Shown piece after piece: positions 23,401-34,608 of a stretch of 64,000 nucleotides of DNA. A program made the translations under genes and the position numbers. Each line of letters begins with the position of its first letter. The stretch's first letter is position 1. This DNA comes from Yamagishiella unicocca (Eukaryota > Chlorophyta > Chlorophyceae > Chlamydomonadales > Volvocaceae), in contig BDSL01000017.1 in NCBI GenBank assembly GCA_003116995.1, forward strand, positions 1,285,808 to 1,349,807, written 5' to 3'. Below the pieces are notes generated by a model that made no database searches, was not told the DNA's origin, and saw only the letters and a list, made by a program, of their open reading frames with translations.

Positions 23401-24532
23401 CACCACCCCCCAAGCCACCGCCCTCGCCGCCCCTTCCACTCCCCTCCCCTCCCGCTGCCGCCACCGCCCCCACCGCTCACCCCCACATCGCCCCTCCTTC
23501 CCTTCTCCGCGCCACCGCAACTATCCTGTCCCGTTGCGTAAAACGTTTTTTATCCACCCCCTTCCCGGCCCCAACCCGACCCACCTGCCCGCTGTACCCT
23601 ACAGCCGCCAGCGCCGGCAGCAGCCGCGGCAGCCGCTGCGGCAGCTCCGCCGCCAGCGCCTCCCTGGCCGCCAGGGACAGGAACCTGCGCGCCCCCTCGC
23701 GGCTGCTGCACCCCAGAAGGAACTCCGCCAGCGAGCCCACCACCGCCGCCGCGCCGTCCAGCCCCCGGCAGCGGCCCGCCAGCACCTCCGCCAGCACCAC
23801 CAGGTGCTCCGCGCGGTACTGCCCAAGGCCCAGCTTCCTGGAAGAAACTATCTGGCAGGCAGCGAGCAGCTGAAACCGGTCGATGGGCACGACCCTGCCG
23901 CCGCCGGCAGCTCCGGTGCTGGTGTGGGTGCGGCCCGGGGGTGTGAAGGCTTGGGCTTGCAGGGCAGCGAGGAGGTCATCCGGGGGCAGCGAGGCGAGCA
24001 GCTCCGAGAGGGGGGGGTAGGCTTCCCTGGGGTGAGGCGGGGAGGTCACGGCGGCTGCGGGGGAGGTGCTGCCGCCGTTGGGCGAACCTTTGCGGGCAGC
24101 GTTCGGAGCCTGAGCGCGTTCCTGGGGCGACGGTGGCACGCTGTGGGCACGGAGCCTTGGGAGCGAAGCTCGGTTGATTGAGGCGTGGTTCCACCTAAGA
24201 CGCGGTTGCAGGGCGCCATCGAGCGGCCGCGGGCTGTTGGGCCGAGGGGTTTGTGCAGGGAACAGGCCGTGGTCACTGAGGGCCCTACACACCGAGGCCA
24301 CGGCTCGACATGGGAGACTTATCCTCCCCAATCGTGCGCGTTGTTTGAATTGGTTAATCGTCTTACTACTGAAGTCACTAATGCTGCGGGAGGCGCTGCT
24401 GGCTCGAACTTGAGGTGCCTGTAGACCCGGGTTACCGGACACACGAGGATAGTGTATCTGAACGAAGCGATAGGATCTTAGACTTGAAAGTGGTAATGGC
24501 GACGCTGACGACATATGCGAAAGGGCTGGCAT
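17476..24532 (-). CDS. RAP-domain protein, probably organelle-targeted RNA-binding factor
   Basis: Seven exons, 24532-23585, 21086-20734, 20156-20054, 19448-19290, 18936-18658, 18456-18037 and 17757-17476 (stop), join in phase (0,2,0,0,0,0) to about 847 aa. The last exon is a RAP domain: WSVDICVVGPDG, then VAVEVDGPTHY, LGTTLVRNACLRALGLRVVS and LDYRRYNTL. Upstream, segments such as APPSLARLAWSYA and RPHQLTDAALSFARLRF look like degenerate helical repeats of the type found in OPR/FASTK-like RAP proteins. The N-terminus (MPALSHMSSASPLPLSSLRS, basic and Ser-rich) resembles a chloroplast or mitochondrial transit peptide. RAP proteins in algae bind organellar RNA, affecting stability, splicing or translation; the target here is unknown. 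Low-complexity Gly/Ser inserts occur in exons 2 and 6. The 2.5-kb first intron holds a tandem repeat and a reverse-transcriptase remnant. Confidence 0.82.
21587..21829 (+). repeat. 17-bp tandem repeat in RAP intron 1
   Basis: About 14 nearly perfect copies of a 17-bp unit, GCCAGGATGCCTCCCCC, run without interruption. Because 17 is not a multiple of 3, all frames stay open and produce spurious proline-rich ORFs. Confidence 0.95.
21840..22930 (+). pseudogene. Degenerate reverse transcriptase (Penelope-like candidate) in RAP intron 1
   Basis: On the + strand, opposite to the RAP gene, several frames together show reverse-transcriptase signatures. These are a VVATSLYP segment (motif A-like), CGIPMGTSAAP, then after a one-base slip in a C run IANLFLAWFEYDF (motif B region), and LRFLDDLLSLHIP (motif C DD pair). 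Downstream is a LLLQFRAHGYARHLL segment common near the end of such ORFs. The GIPMGT...ANLFL...E(Y/F)DF pattern is typical of Penelope-like and related retroelements. At least two frameshifts and early stops show it is inactive. No endonuclease domain or terminal repeats were found. Confidence 0.65.
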
Positions 24533-24916
24533 GGATCGAGCTCGCGACAAGACCGAAGCCGTAAGGTAATTATGGTTGATCCATGCCTAGGGAAGAATCA
24601 CTGTGTTGAGGAATAGATATACGGTACGTGTCTTAACTTGAGCGCGAGGCTGACGCAAGGACGCAACCTCAATGGCAAGCCGTACTATCAGGGAATTACC
24701 ACCCAATCGCTGGTTTAACAGCATACAAGCAAGAGCTGCGACTACTATAGCTGGATATCAGTACGCACATACATGGAAGTCGGCGCCCTTGTGGAACGTG
24801 TCTTTCAAGTCACCATACCCCACGGGCTTTCCGGTATGAACATAGGACGGCGTTGATGCGCCAGATTCTTCCTACTTCACAAAAAAACAGCGCAGTCTTT
24901 ACATTTGCTGGTCGAC

Positions 24917-25199
24917 ATGCCGACCTCTGGGTCACATACATCACCAGGTCGTCACTTTCACCGCGGCAACCGCAGCCGTCGCAGGCCAGCCACGCGCTTG
25001 GAGGAGTATGTCGACGAGGATCTTTCCGTGGCCTGCAACGAGCTGCCCACAGCAGGAGACCAGCTTTGTTGAGGTGGTATTCACGCCGGGGCCTGATTTG
25101 CAGGCGCACGGTTACCGACGCGTTTACTTAATGGACAGAAGCCTCGGGTTACCTACGGCAATGTACCAGCTGTTTACATCCCATATGTGTTAGAGCAAC
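24917..25199 (+). pseudogene. Possible broken coding fragment
   Basis: A 51-codon ORF (24917-25072) ends in an acidic, coding-like stretch EEYVDEDLSVACNELPTAGD. Directly afterwards a second frame reads FVEVVFTPGPDLQAHGYRRV. A one-base shift would link the two, suggesting a frameshifted gene or exon relic. No family is recognised and it may be chance. Confidence 0.25.
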
Positions 25200-25516
25200 A
25201 GAAGAAAGGGACGTACCGGTGCTCGGTGGGGCGTTATGCCCCTAGGTGTCACGAGGAGGGTGCCCAGACCTCCAATGTTGCGGTAAGTGCGGCTGGTGAA
25301 GTACTACGATGTGCCCATCCCCACTGTCTTCGGCGCGGTTGGGACTGGCGTGGGGAGGTTCGGCAGCAATAGTGCGGGCAGGAAGGGGGGCCTCCGACAC
25401 GCGGCAGGAAGGGTGGCCTGTGAGACCTGCTCATACGCCGCTGCCGGGTCACACGATCCCCTGTCTGCTGTCTCGGCCATGGTGCGTATAATGCGTGGGC
25501 CACTTGAGCGTTTTCT

Positions 25517-25690
25517 GTGGGCCGCACCGTGACTTGACCCATGTGGGCTGCACCGTGACTTGACCCATGTGGGCTGCACCGTGACTTGACCCATGTGGGC
25601 TGCACCGTGACTTGACCCATGTGGGCTGTACCTTGACTTCACTGATGCCCAAGTGGGCAGTACCGTGACTGTACCCATGCTAACGTTCAA
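25517..25690 (+). repeat. 26-bp tandem repeat
   Basis: Units containing GTGGGCTGCACCGTGACTTG run head to tail, with about four near-perfect copies and one or two decayed ones at the 3' side (GTGGGCAGTACCGTGACTGT). Confidence 0.9.
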
Positions 25691-27038
25691 TACGAAGCAC
25701 AGCGCAAGGAGGAGCACGCCAAGCGGCATCACTGGCATCACCTGATTGGAGAGTGGATTCAGGGTCTGTTAGATTTCCTAAGGTTTCGAAGTTGTAAGGA
25801 TTGGGAGTCCTGCCCAGCAGCTGCACGCGCCGCGCTGCTCGCGCTGGTGGCATGAAGGGAGCCACAAGGTACGTCGGGGTATGCTCGCTGAGCTGGGCTG
25901 AGCCGCTTTTGATTGGCTTCTGTGCATGTTTTTTTGCTCGCCCAGTAGGGTACTGCCCTTACACAAATGTCAGTAAGCTGCAATGTGTTTGCACGTGACA
26001 TGGATGCATCGTCTTAACTTGCAAGTTCATGCGCTCCGCACGGACGGCACGGTACGGCAGGGCACGGCACGGTTCGGCACCGTTTCGGCGTGAACTGCAG
26101 CTTCCTGCAAGTACATCCGCAGTATGTTGACCTAATTTGAGGAAGAAGGGACGCAGAATTAGCGGCTATGAGGGAGGGATACCCATTTCTAAAGTCTCGC
26201 GAGTCAAGGACATTGCACGGGACAGTAAGGTTCTCAGGCTCACTAAATTGACTGCAAAAATTACAGGTATGATACTTACCTTTAACGTTTGCGGCCTTAC
26301 CGCCAAGCCTGCGCAACAGGCCGCAACAGGGCGCAACCGTTCATCCGGGGCAATCGCTGCCCGTGAACCCGGACTTGGTGAACAATGTTTCCTGCAGCAA
26401 CATAAATGGTAGCCGATGCACAGGTATGGCTGCTTGGAGCGTTACAATTGCTTCCAGTCGGTATAACGTACGGCGTATTTCGTTGCAGAAGCAACCTGCC
26501 TCTTACCAATACGATGTTGGTATCCTGGCTACATTGTTATTGCTATAGCTCATGGTAGCTCTGAGTATTATCTGCATCTGCACCTCGCTTGTAACAGAAG
26601 TTGCAAATTGCAAAGGGGCTTGACAACTATAGGAACTAGACTTGACATTGTTACGCGTATGCTGCATAGAGGTTAATAAATGGTGACAACCGCCAATTAA
26701 CAGTCGCAATAGGCCTTGAGAAGATGGAGAAGCGTTGAAGGCGGAGGCGTGTCACCGCAGCTTACAACGTGACGGCAGATATAGCTGGAACCTTATCGCT
26801 CCATTTCAGTCGGCGCTTTTACTGGGTTTCGAAGCTGACGACGCGCGACCTAAAGGTCCGAAGCATTACACATTAATTGCAGGTGAGGGTATCAGTGCCG
26901 TTGCTGGTCGAAAGGTGCCTTAATTGGGTCTCTATGTCATGGTATGTCCACTCGTATGGCGCTCGCAGGCAAGAATTGGCGAAACATTTCGCCCTGCGGC
27001 AGGTTACACACATACAATCGTAATTAACCTGGGTTGCA

Positions 27039-30000
27039 ATGCCTCCAGATGCTACTGGGTCTTTCAGTCCTTCGGGCATGTTTCTTGATGCGCTGCCCGA
27101 CGAACTCCTCATTCAGGTAACCAATCACGCGCTGCCCATACTGTGGGGCGTCGCGATGTCTAACACAGATGTAGGACAGTGGCCCATGAAATGAAGCCTT
27201 CCTGCAATGGGGTTCGTGTATAACGGCGGGGACTCGCCCTCATTATCTGGTCCCCCGTCCTCCATACATACTTGCTTCCCGCCCCCCCCCCCGCGCCACA
27301 TAGATCTTCGGCCACCTGGCTGTGGTCGGCAACGTCTGGGAGGATGACGACCCACTGCGACTGGCCTCACTGCCGTACCGCCAGCCCGACATGGAGCTGA
27401 TGCCCTGCACGGGGCTGCGTGGATACCCCTTCCTGGCGCAGGTGTGCCGCAAGTGGCAGCGGCTGCTGGCGACACCCATGGCGCAGGTACGATGTCGCGC
27501 GCGAGCTGGGCGCAAATGGTGGCAGAGCGAGGAACAGCAGCATGCCTGTCGTAGCTCGTACGGTGCTTTACAGTAAGGGGGAGCCTGTGTTAAGATGCAC
27601 GTGGCCGGGAAGGGCTGCGTGTCGCGCCCCTAGTCGTGCGGCTGCTGCCCTTGATGGGGTGGCATACGGGGGTAGGCAGCGACAGCACGTCTCGCGTTTC
27701 CCCTTCCGACGTGCCCCTCACCGTGCCCTCGCCCAACACGTCTCCCATGCCCTGTGGCCGCCCGCCTCGGTCCTCCCCCCGGCGCACAGCAACTCGTGTG
27801 GCGGCGGGTGTGTGTCGACTTCGGCCACGAGCTGGTGACGTCCATCCACACGCCGCTGCGGTGGAGCAACGAGCGGCCCTCCCCCGCGGACTACCATGCG
27901 GCCTTCCAAAACACGACACTCAGCGCGAGCAAGGTGCCCGGGGGCTGCAGGCGGCGGCAGGGGGCCCCGGGGTGCGTGAGAGGCATCGAACGGTGGGGTG
28001 AGGGTTGCAAAAACGAACCGGTTACTCGACATGGGAAGTGTAGCTGGTGCATAGGCTTCGGACATCTGGTAGCGCGCGCGTGCATGCTATTGGTCTTGGG
28101 TTGACTGTCGGAATACCTGCTGACTCGTCGGCGGCCGCTTAAGCGAAGAGGAACAAATTAAGGTGCAATAAGTGTGTGGAGCTAGCGTAAAACGGAGAAG
28201 AAAGGGGGTGGCGAATGGGGACATGGTGATGTGGGATGGAATGATGCCTGGCGATGTCCCAGCTCAAACCGGATACAGAACGTTACCTTGGAAAGGCGAT
28301 ACGTTATTGATTCGCACCCGGCGTGCGTCCGTTGCCGGCGTGTGGCTTGAACCGCGCAGTCTTACTCGGGAGAAACCGCGGTGGCGACACGAACCACAGC
28401 CACAGAATCCTACACGACGCAGCGCACTCTGGCGGCAGGGTGGTGCGGTTGGTACAGCCTCACTACAAGGCTCCGGTAGTAGGGGCCAGTGCTAATTCCA
28501 GTACCAGCAGCCGGTACTACCCCTCACCAATTTACCATAATGACTCGGATTTCATCTTGCGTGAACGGCCAGCCGCGCGGGTCAGCTGTTGCGGATCCGT
28601 ATCGTTGTTTGGAGAGGGGGAAGAGGGAAAGAGCGGCACTTGTCTCTCACCTCGGTCCCCCTCGGACGCCTGCCTAACCATGTCGGCACTGCCTTCGCTG
28701 CGGCCTCGCCCCCAGGTCCTCCGCTTCCTCAGCAAGGTGGGTCCGCACGTCCAGTCCCTGGCGCTGGCCAATACGGAGGGCTTCGACGGCGATGAGGGCG
28801 AGTACATCAGCCTGGCGGACAAGCACAACTTCGGAGCCAGCCACTTCGGGTTCGCGCTGGCGAAGCTGCACAGCACAATTACGGTGGGCAGTGGGTGGGC
28901 AGTGGGGCGCGGGTCATGGCGGGTTGGTGCGCGCGGAAGCCCTGGGGGACAGCTGAGAGGCGCTGCCTGCGCCACCGCAAAGCCACACGAGGGTTGCGGA
29001 CTGCTTGCTGCGGGCATCGCAGGGTAGTATACACCACGATGGGTGGTGCAAGATGGGTTTGCAAATGCCTGCCGCTGTGGCACACCCGATCAGCACCTGT
29101 GGCCGAGTGGTTAAGGCGCGGCCCTGCTAAGGCCGTGGGGTCTCCCCGCGTGCGTTCGAATCGCATCGGGTGCGTTTAACCTTTTGGCCTCGATTTGCAG
29201 CACGACTACAAGACGATTTCCTATGTTAAGCATTGGTGTATGTTGGTGTGGGGCCCGGTCCTTCATGATACGCCTGATACACGGGTGGTACTACATGGTA
29301 CGGAGCTCGCTATGAGTTGTTGTACAGTATGCCGCCGCACACTCACCGTCGTCGCATGACGCTGAAGGGAACGCTTCGGAATGAATGACATGCCAGGCAG
29401 AAGTCTTCTCGTTAGCACCCTCACCGGAACGCTTTGACATCATAGCTCATCTCCTGACAACCAAACCACCTTGCCTGCTCCGAAACCCGCCCCCCTTCAC
29501 CAGTACAATACAACTACCTGCCCTCGCGTGGTACCCCCCTGGCCGCCGCCCACCGCCTCTCCCGCCCCGACCCCGCCCCCTCCAGGAGCTGCACCTCCAC
29601 CGCTGCAACGACCTGGTGACGGCGGACAGCGGCGTGTGGACCCTGGCGGCGCAGCTGCCGGTGCTGCGGGTGCTGGCGGTGGAGGGGCTGCGCGGGCTGG
29701 TACCGGCGGCGCATGTGGCGGCGCTAGGGGAGCTGCGGCAGGTGTGGACCGGCCAGACGTGTGTGGCGGACGGCGGGTACATCTCATTCAGGGGTTAGGG
29801 GGATGGGGGGAGGTTACGACTGGGGACAGGCGTTCGATCGAACACAGACTGTTAGGCGTTAGCGCACAGACCCAAGAGCGGCAAGCAGCCGGCTGGAGCA
29901 AGTGGCGGGTGCGCAGGGGGTGATGCCGAGGTTTGATGGTTTTCGTGCGAAGGCGCCCTGGAGGCCCCCCAGTCCAGCCCTCAGTCCTGCCCTCAGTCCG

Positions 30001-33000
30001 GCCATCATGACCCGGCAGGTGTCCTGCTCCCGCTTCAGCAGGTTGTCCCTTGCCCTTGTCGCTGGTGTGTGTAAATGAGCTAATGTGGCGCACGCAACTT
30101 TCGTGTGCACAACCCACCGAACCAACCCGCGGGTCTGCCGCCTGGTCCCTGTCCCCGCCTCCCACGCCAGCTGGAGGTGCTTGTGGTCACGGGCGAGGAG
30201 TACCGGAGCGACTGGTCCGTGGGGCTGGAGATCATCCCGCCCGCTTGGAGCCGCCTCACGTCCCTCACAAGGTGGGCACGTTGGGCGGAGTGGCGGGTAC
30301 GGCGGCAGCACGTGGTAAGGGTATGGGCGGGACGAAAGCGAGTGGGGGCGGATGCCGGGAAAGATAGGGACGACGCCAAAGGGGGTGGACGACACGAAAC
30401 CCGTTGGTCGGTATTTTGAGAGATACGTGAACCCGACTAGAGAGGTTCAAGAATGCGAAAGGGGGGTGGACGATGCGAGACGGGGAATGGAGGCGAGAGA
30501 GGGGACGGCGACGACGCGAGAGGTGGGTGGATTGCGCGGGAGGGCGGTGGTAAGGTTTGAGAGGAAGCCCATGGGTCGGCACTTAGCAAGTAAAACTGGA
30601 GAGGGAACATTCGTTTGTAGTTGCATGCTTAAGAATTTGGGGTATGTACCAAAGCCAAACGACGTGGTCCGCCCCTGGCTGCTGTGACGAAGCGGGCAAC
30701 GACGAGAACTACCAAATGATTACCGGTAGGGAAGCGTTTGTTACTTCACGTTTGAGGTGTAGGGTTGAGGACTTGGTGTGTTGGCATGCGAGGGCGAGCC
30801 ACACCAGGGTGCTGGAGTCGCTCAGCAAAACTGCCAAAACCACGAAATAGCACTCGCACGGCCGCAGACGAGGAAGCGTGCGTGCATGCAAGCAGCTGTA
30901 AGAAGCCCCTTCCGATGCCACCATCGCGCCCGCACCCGCGCCCACCAGCGAAGACAGATCTGGACAGTTTTCCTTTAATAGGCCGCCGACTGGCCATATC
31001 CACAGGTTTCTCGGTAGTCAACCCAAGCTTTATGGCATGCGCGCATGTCCGAAAACTATCCACCAGTTAGTTCCGTATTCTGCTCTCCGCTGCCTATGTC
31101 CTGTAAGAGGTCTCCTCGCTACCCCTTGTCCCGCTCCAGACTCGAGCTCCGCGGCCACACGCTGCTGCGCGATCTGCCTGCCTGGCTGCCCGGTCTGGCG
31201 GCGTTGCGGCAGCTGGACCTGAGCGGCTGTGGGGAGCTGGCGCTGGAGGCCGTGCCGCAGCTCACCCAGCTGCAGGTGCTGGTGCTTCAGGTGCGGCCCG
31301 GCGGGTGGGGTTGCGAGTGCGGGGAGGGCTGCTGGCGGCTGGGGAGGGGCGGGCGAAGGGCACGTCGGTACATGCGTTCCTTCCCCGGGGTGGATCTGGA
31401 TGAGCGGGCTACGGAGTAGTAACTGACGTTAAGAAGGCCCAGGTAAGAGGAGGACGTTGGTGCAGGGAGAAGCGCGGGGTTGGGTTGTGGCGTGATTTTG
31501 GTCTAAGCGAATTTGCTAAGTGCGTCGCACGTAGACGCCGGCGGTTAGCCCGGAAACAGAATTACAGAAAGACGACAGAATTGATTTGTATGACTGACGG
31601 TGTTACGGATATATAATCGTCAGACGGCGGGTTACTGGCAACGCCGTCTGACTGGGTTACGCTAACGCCGTCACGAGCATGTTTCGAACTACGAACTGGG
31701 TGCTAGAAACCCCCGCCCGACAGCGTGTCGTACAAACTGACAGAAGCCTTTTTGGCTCCCTTACCAACAGGGTATACATACCCTGGGGAGGAGTTGAGAC
31801 AGAACTGAGTACTTATTACCAACGTCCGTCACGCGAAGGATGCGGGAAGGGGAGCGGCGAGACGGTTTTAGGACGTACGTGAGGCAGTGAAGCGGAGGCT
31901 AGGGGCCAAAGCAACGAAGAGTCCGCTGCGGCGCGGTGAAAGAGAGGGGGTTGACAGTCGCCAGATATGTCCTGCTGGGTACGGCGTTGGGCGATAGGGC
32001 ACTAGGCGTGGCGGCGCAAAACCTGGTGTGCGAGTGTGGGAATGATTAGTCCTAGGGCGGGGTGATAGCGGTAAAGCCATAAGTAGTGGAATGGAGGTGG
32101 GGGTAGTGCGTGGTCCGGGACGCAGTAAACGTAGGTCCCTGGGCCAGGCGACTGAAGGGGGGGAGGTGACACGGTGAAAGATGTGTGATTGGTCAGGGCG
32201 CTGGCGACGGCGGCATGTGTATGTGACGGTGGGGCCACGACATGGGGCCCGTTGGGCGGATGCAAGGGGGTAGGGGGGAGGGTGCAAGTTGCGGATGTGG
32301 AGGGTGCGGGGGGGAGAGGGAGGCTGCGGGCGGGGAGGTGGAGTTGGGGGGGTTGGGGTGGGGAGAAAGGGTGCGCAGCGGGGGGAAATAGTGCGGAGGA
32401 AGGATGCAGATGGGGAGGCGGAGGTAGAGGTGCAGGGCTGGTTAGGTTATTGGTTCTATCTGCACCCGTTGGTGCCGCTGCACATGCATCCTCCGAAACG
32501 TTTAAGCACCCCTAGTGCCTTCCGCTCAACGCGGCGCCCCCCACGGGCTTTCCTCATACCTCCCCCCGGTCCATCCCATCCGATTCCGGTACGTCCCCCT
32601 CCTCTCGCACCCCCCGTGGCAGAACCTCTTCCTGGGCCACGTGGTGCCCAGCCCCGCAGAGACAGCCGCAGCCGCCCTGTCCGACCAGCTGCTCCCTCGG
32701 CGTTGCCTGCCCGACCTGCAGCCGCTGAGTCGCAGCCTGCGGTCGCTGTCGTTGTCCAACAACCGCTTCACGCAGCTGCCGGAGTTGCTGACGCGGCTGA
32801 CACGGCTGGAGCACCTGGACCTGTCCTGTGAGGCGGGGTGGAGGGGCAGGTTTTGAGGAAGACCGGAGTGGAGGGCAGGGAGGAGGGAGGGCTGGGGGGA
32901 TGAGGTTTTGAGGGTTTCATTAAGAGTGGATCGCCATTGAATGATGCATGCGGACAATCACCAGCAGCACTACCACACTGGGCGTCCTGGCTTGCCAATA

Positions 33001-33354
33001 ATAACGTCCTCGCACCCGCCTCCCCTCCCCTCCGCACCCACGGGTGTCTTCTCATATCCCCGCCGCCTCTTCCCCCTCCGCCTCCCTCCTGCGCCTGGGC
33101 CCCCGAACTTCTCTCGTGGCCGGTGCCACGTGCGCCTACTGCATTCAGACAACAAGGACCTCCACGTCCGTACCCCGCTCAACGGCCTGGCGGCTCTGCC
33201 GTACATCACGCTGTTGGACTTCCGCCACGTGCACGTGTCGAAGGACACGAACTACTGGTGCGAGGCGAAGTGCAACACCATGCAGCACCTCTCCAAGCTG
33301 GCAAAGGCGCTCAAGAGACGCTGTCCGCAGCCCCGGCTGCTGCTGGATATATAG
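27039..33354 (+). CDS. F-box / leucine-rich-repeat protein
   Basis: Nine exons, 27039-27116, 27304-27486, 27790-27933, 28716-28883, 29586-29741, 30171-30271, 31140-31290, 32623-32827 and 33149-33354 (TAG), are all in phase and give 463 aa. The F-box is split by intron 1: LDALPDELLIQ | IFGHL. Next comes a long loop and PFLAQVCRKWQRLLATP, the end of the F-box region. LRR units follow, for example LRVLAVEGLRGL, ALRQLDLSGCGEL, LRSLSLSNNRFTQLPELL and RLEHLDLS, most exons holding roughly one to two repeats. Such proteins are substrate receptors of SCF ubiquitin ligases: the F-box binds SKP1 and the LRRs bind the target. The target is unknown. The start ATG lies just before the F-box. A tRNA gene and copies of the interspersed element occupy its introns. 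Confidence 0.85.
28007..28410 (+). repeat. ~400-bp intronic interspersed element, copy 2
   Basis: In F-box/LRR intron 3, starting about 75 bp after the donor at 27934. Nearly collinear with 1062-1465 and in the same orientation relative to its host gene, with the core ACCGGTTACTCGACATGGGA at the front. Point differences and small indels indicate an old insertion. Confidence 0.7.
29093..29174 (+). tRNA. tRNA-Ser (GCT anticodon)
   Basis: 82 nt. The acceptor stem GCACCTG pairs with CGGGTGC. The D-arm region TGGCCGAGTGGTTAAGGC matches the A box. The anticodon arm is CGGCC-CTGCTAA-GGCCG (anticodon GCT). The long variable arm GGGG-TCT-CCCC is typical of class II tRNAs, and the T arm has loop TTCGAAT (B box GTTCGAATC). 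The discriminator is G. No intron and no encoded CCA; a TTTT at about 29182 can end Pol III transcription. It lies inside intron 4 of the F-box/LRR gene, on the same strand. Confidence 0.93.
30970..31070 (-). repeat. Partial copy of the intronic interspersed element
   Basis: In F-box/LRR intron 6 (30272-31139) and in antisense orientation to the gene. It shares AGGCCGCCGACTGGCCA-like, TTTCTCGGTAGTCAACCCAA and GCATGCGCGCATG blocks with the fragments at 12205 and 1062. Confidence 0.5.
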
Positions 33355-33599
33355 CTGCAGCCAGCTGTATATGACATCCGGCGCGCAGCGGACAGGCCGC
33401 ATCCAAGGTGGGGGCCGTCCTGAGGCGGGAGAGCGAGCGAGGGGCTAAGCAGCCCGGTCGACACCGGAGGGCCAGGGACTTGGGTAAAACACCAGGGACC
33501 AGGGAGGGACGCACGGTTGGGTACCAGGGACCAGGCAAGACGACCGGCGGGGCACGGCAAGTCGTGCATAACGGTTCATAACGCACGTACAGTATCGAG

Positions 33600-33604
33600 T
33601 GTAA
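33600..33604 (+). terminator. TGTAA poly(A) signal for the F-box/LRR gene
   Basis: TGTAA 246 bp after the stop at 33354, the first after the coding end. Assigned by position. Confidence 0.5.
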
Positions 33605-34502
33605 CCAGTGGTGCAGCGGCTTGCGGCAGCAGGGAGGCTTGCTCCCCCGACTGGGCAGGGCTTGCTGGGCAGGGGGCGAAACGTGGCGGCTTGTGGAGGA
33701 GCTCTTGCTTTGGTGCAGTAGGATCAACAAGCCGGCCGGTTGCGGACCGTGTTCAATCCGGCAGGGTCGTTCGTAACCCCCGCCCTCGTGCACCTACACT
33801 GCTGCTAATGGGGATCGATAGCTGTGCTAGAGCGGTCCCTAGAGCGGTCCCTGGTGCGGTCCCTTGCGCGGCTCGTTTGCCTGTGAGGGCCTACGTATCT
33901 GCGTGCAGCAGGGCTCTTGGTGTGCGTAAGGGGCGCTCTTAGCCTGGGTGCTTGCGTGTTTGTTCGTTGCACGTCCGAGAAGAGTACGGGATTGCGAAAT
34001 GTACTGAATGTGGCACCTGCCGTTTCTTTGCGTTGTATTTCTGGGCGTGTCTATCTGTTGTGCAGTCTATCGTGTTTCATTACCTGCCGGACTTGGCAAG
34101 AGTGCACACACTGTAGGTGGTCGCCCGTACATTTACCGCCGAGGTGGCGGAAACATGTGTCTTTTGTTAGGAAGAAAACCGTCGCATGAGCGTGCCGGCA
34201 ACGTGCGACTGGGCATGAAGTTTTGGTTGCACAGTGGTCAACGTTATTTGGTGATGCAATCAAAGTTATCGAACGTATGTCTGTTGCCGCGTAACGAAGG
34301 TAGACGATAGGCCACATTGAGACACTCGTGTACACCTAGCAAATGATGTTGTCAAGGTGTTGCGCTGGTTGAGCGGTTGAACATCTGCCGATGGCAGATA
34401 CCCGTGTAACAACCCATGGGGCTGAGGATTGCAGTTGGCATCGAACTGCAAGCGTTAGCCCCTCGCTCCTAAACCCGGTGCTCTTGAGGATAATGATAGG
34501 AA
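33605..34502. other. Intergenic, no gene recognised
   Basis: GT-rich sequence without a supported ORF. Near 34362 a + strand stretch carries TGGTTGAGCGG, which resembles a Pol III A box, followed by an ATCTG-CCGATGG-CAGAT hairpin. No matching B box or acceptor stem was found. Confidence 0.5.
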
Positions 34503-34608
34503 CAGGACGGCAGGAATTGAACCTGCATACTCCCGGGGGAAGTATCACCGAGCGCCCTGGGTAGGATTCACGCATTAGGCGCCCATGCTCTTATGTGTTC
34601 CCGTCCCT
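34503..34608 (-). tRNA. Class II tRNA-like fold (likely pseudogene or intron-bearing tRNA)
   Basis: Read on the minus strand: an acceptor-like AGGGACG pairing CGTCCTG with one end mismatch, a T arm GCAGG-TTCAATT-CCTGC, a variable arm ATACT-(9 nt)-AGTAT, and an anticodon-like stem GGCGC/GCGCT closing a loop of about 23 nt instead of 7. The D arm is poor. It is either a decayed tRNA, a tRNA-derived repeat, or a tRNA with an intron; the identity is not assignable. Confidence 0.3.

Larger units (their letters stand above)
24533..27038. other. Intergenic between RAP and F-box/LRR genes
   Basis: Divergent spacer of 2.5 kb between a minus- and a plus-strand gene, lower in GC than the exons. It contains the possible coding fragment at 24917 and the 26-bp repeat at 25517. 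CGGCACGGTACGGCA-type short direct repeats occur near 26040-26090. Nothing else was recognised. Confidence 0.6.

Noticed and set aside
22508..24181. 557-codon + strand ORF
   Set aside because: It crosses the RT relic and then runs antisense to the first RAP exon. The minus-strand frame has the conserved domain context and phase-consistent splicing.
34362..34480. Third tRNA candidate on the + strand (A-box-like TGGTTGAGCGG)
   Set aside because: There is a good hairpin but no B box, acceptor stem or T arm in the right place.
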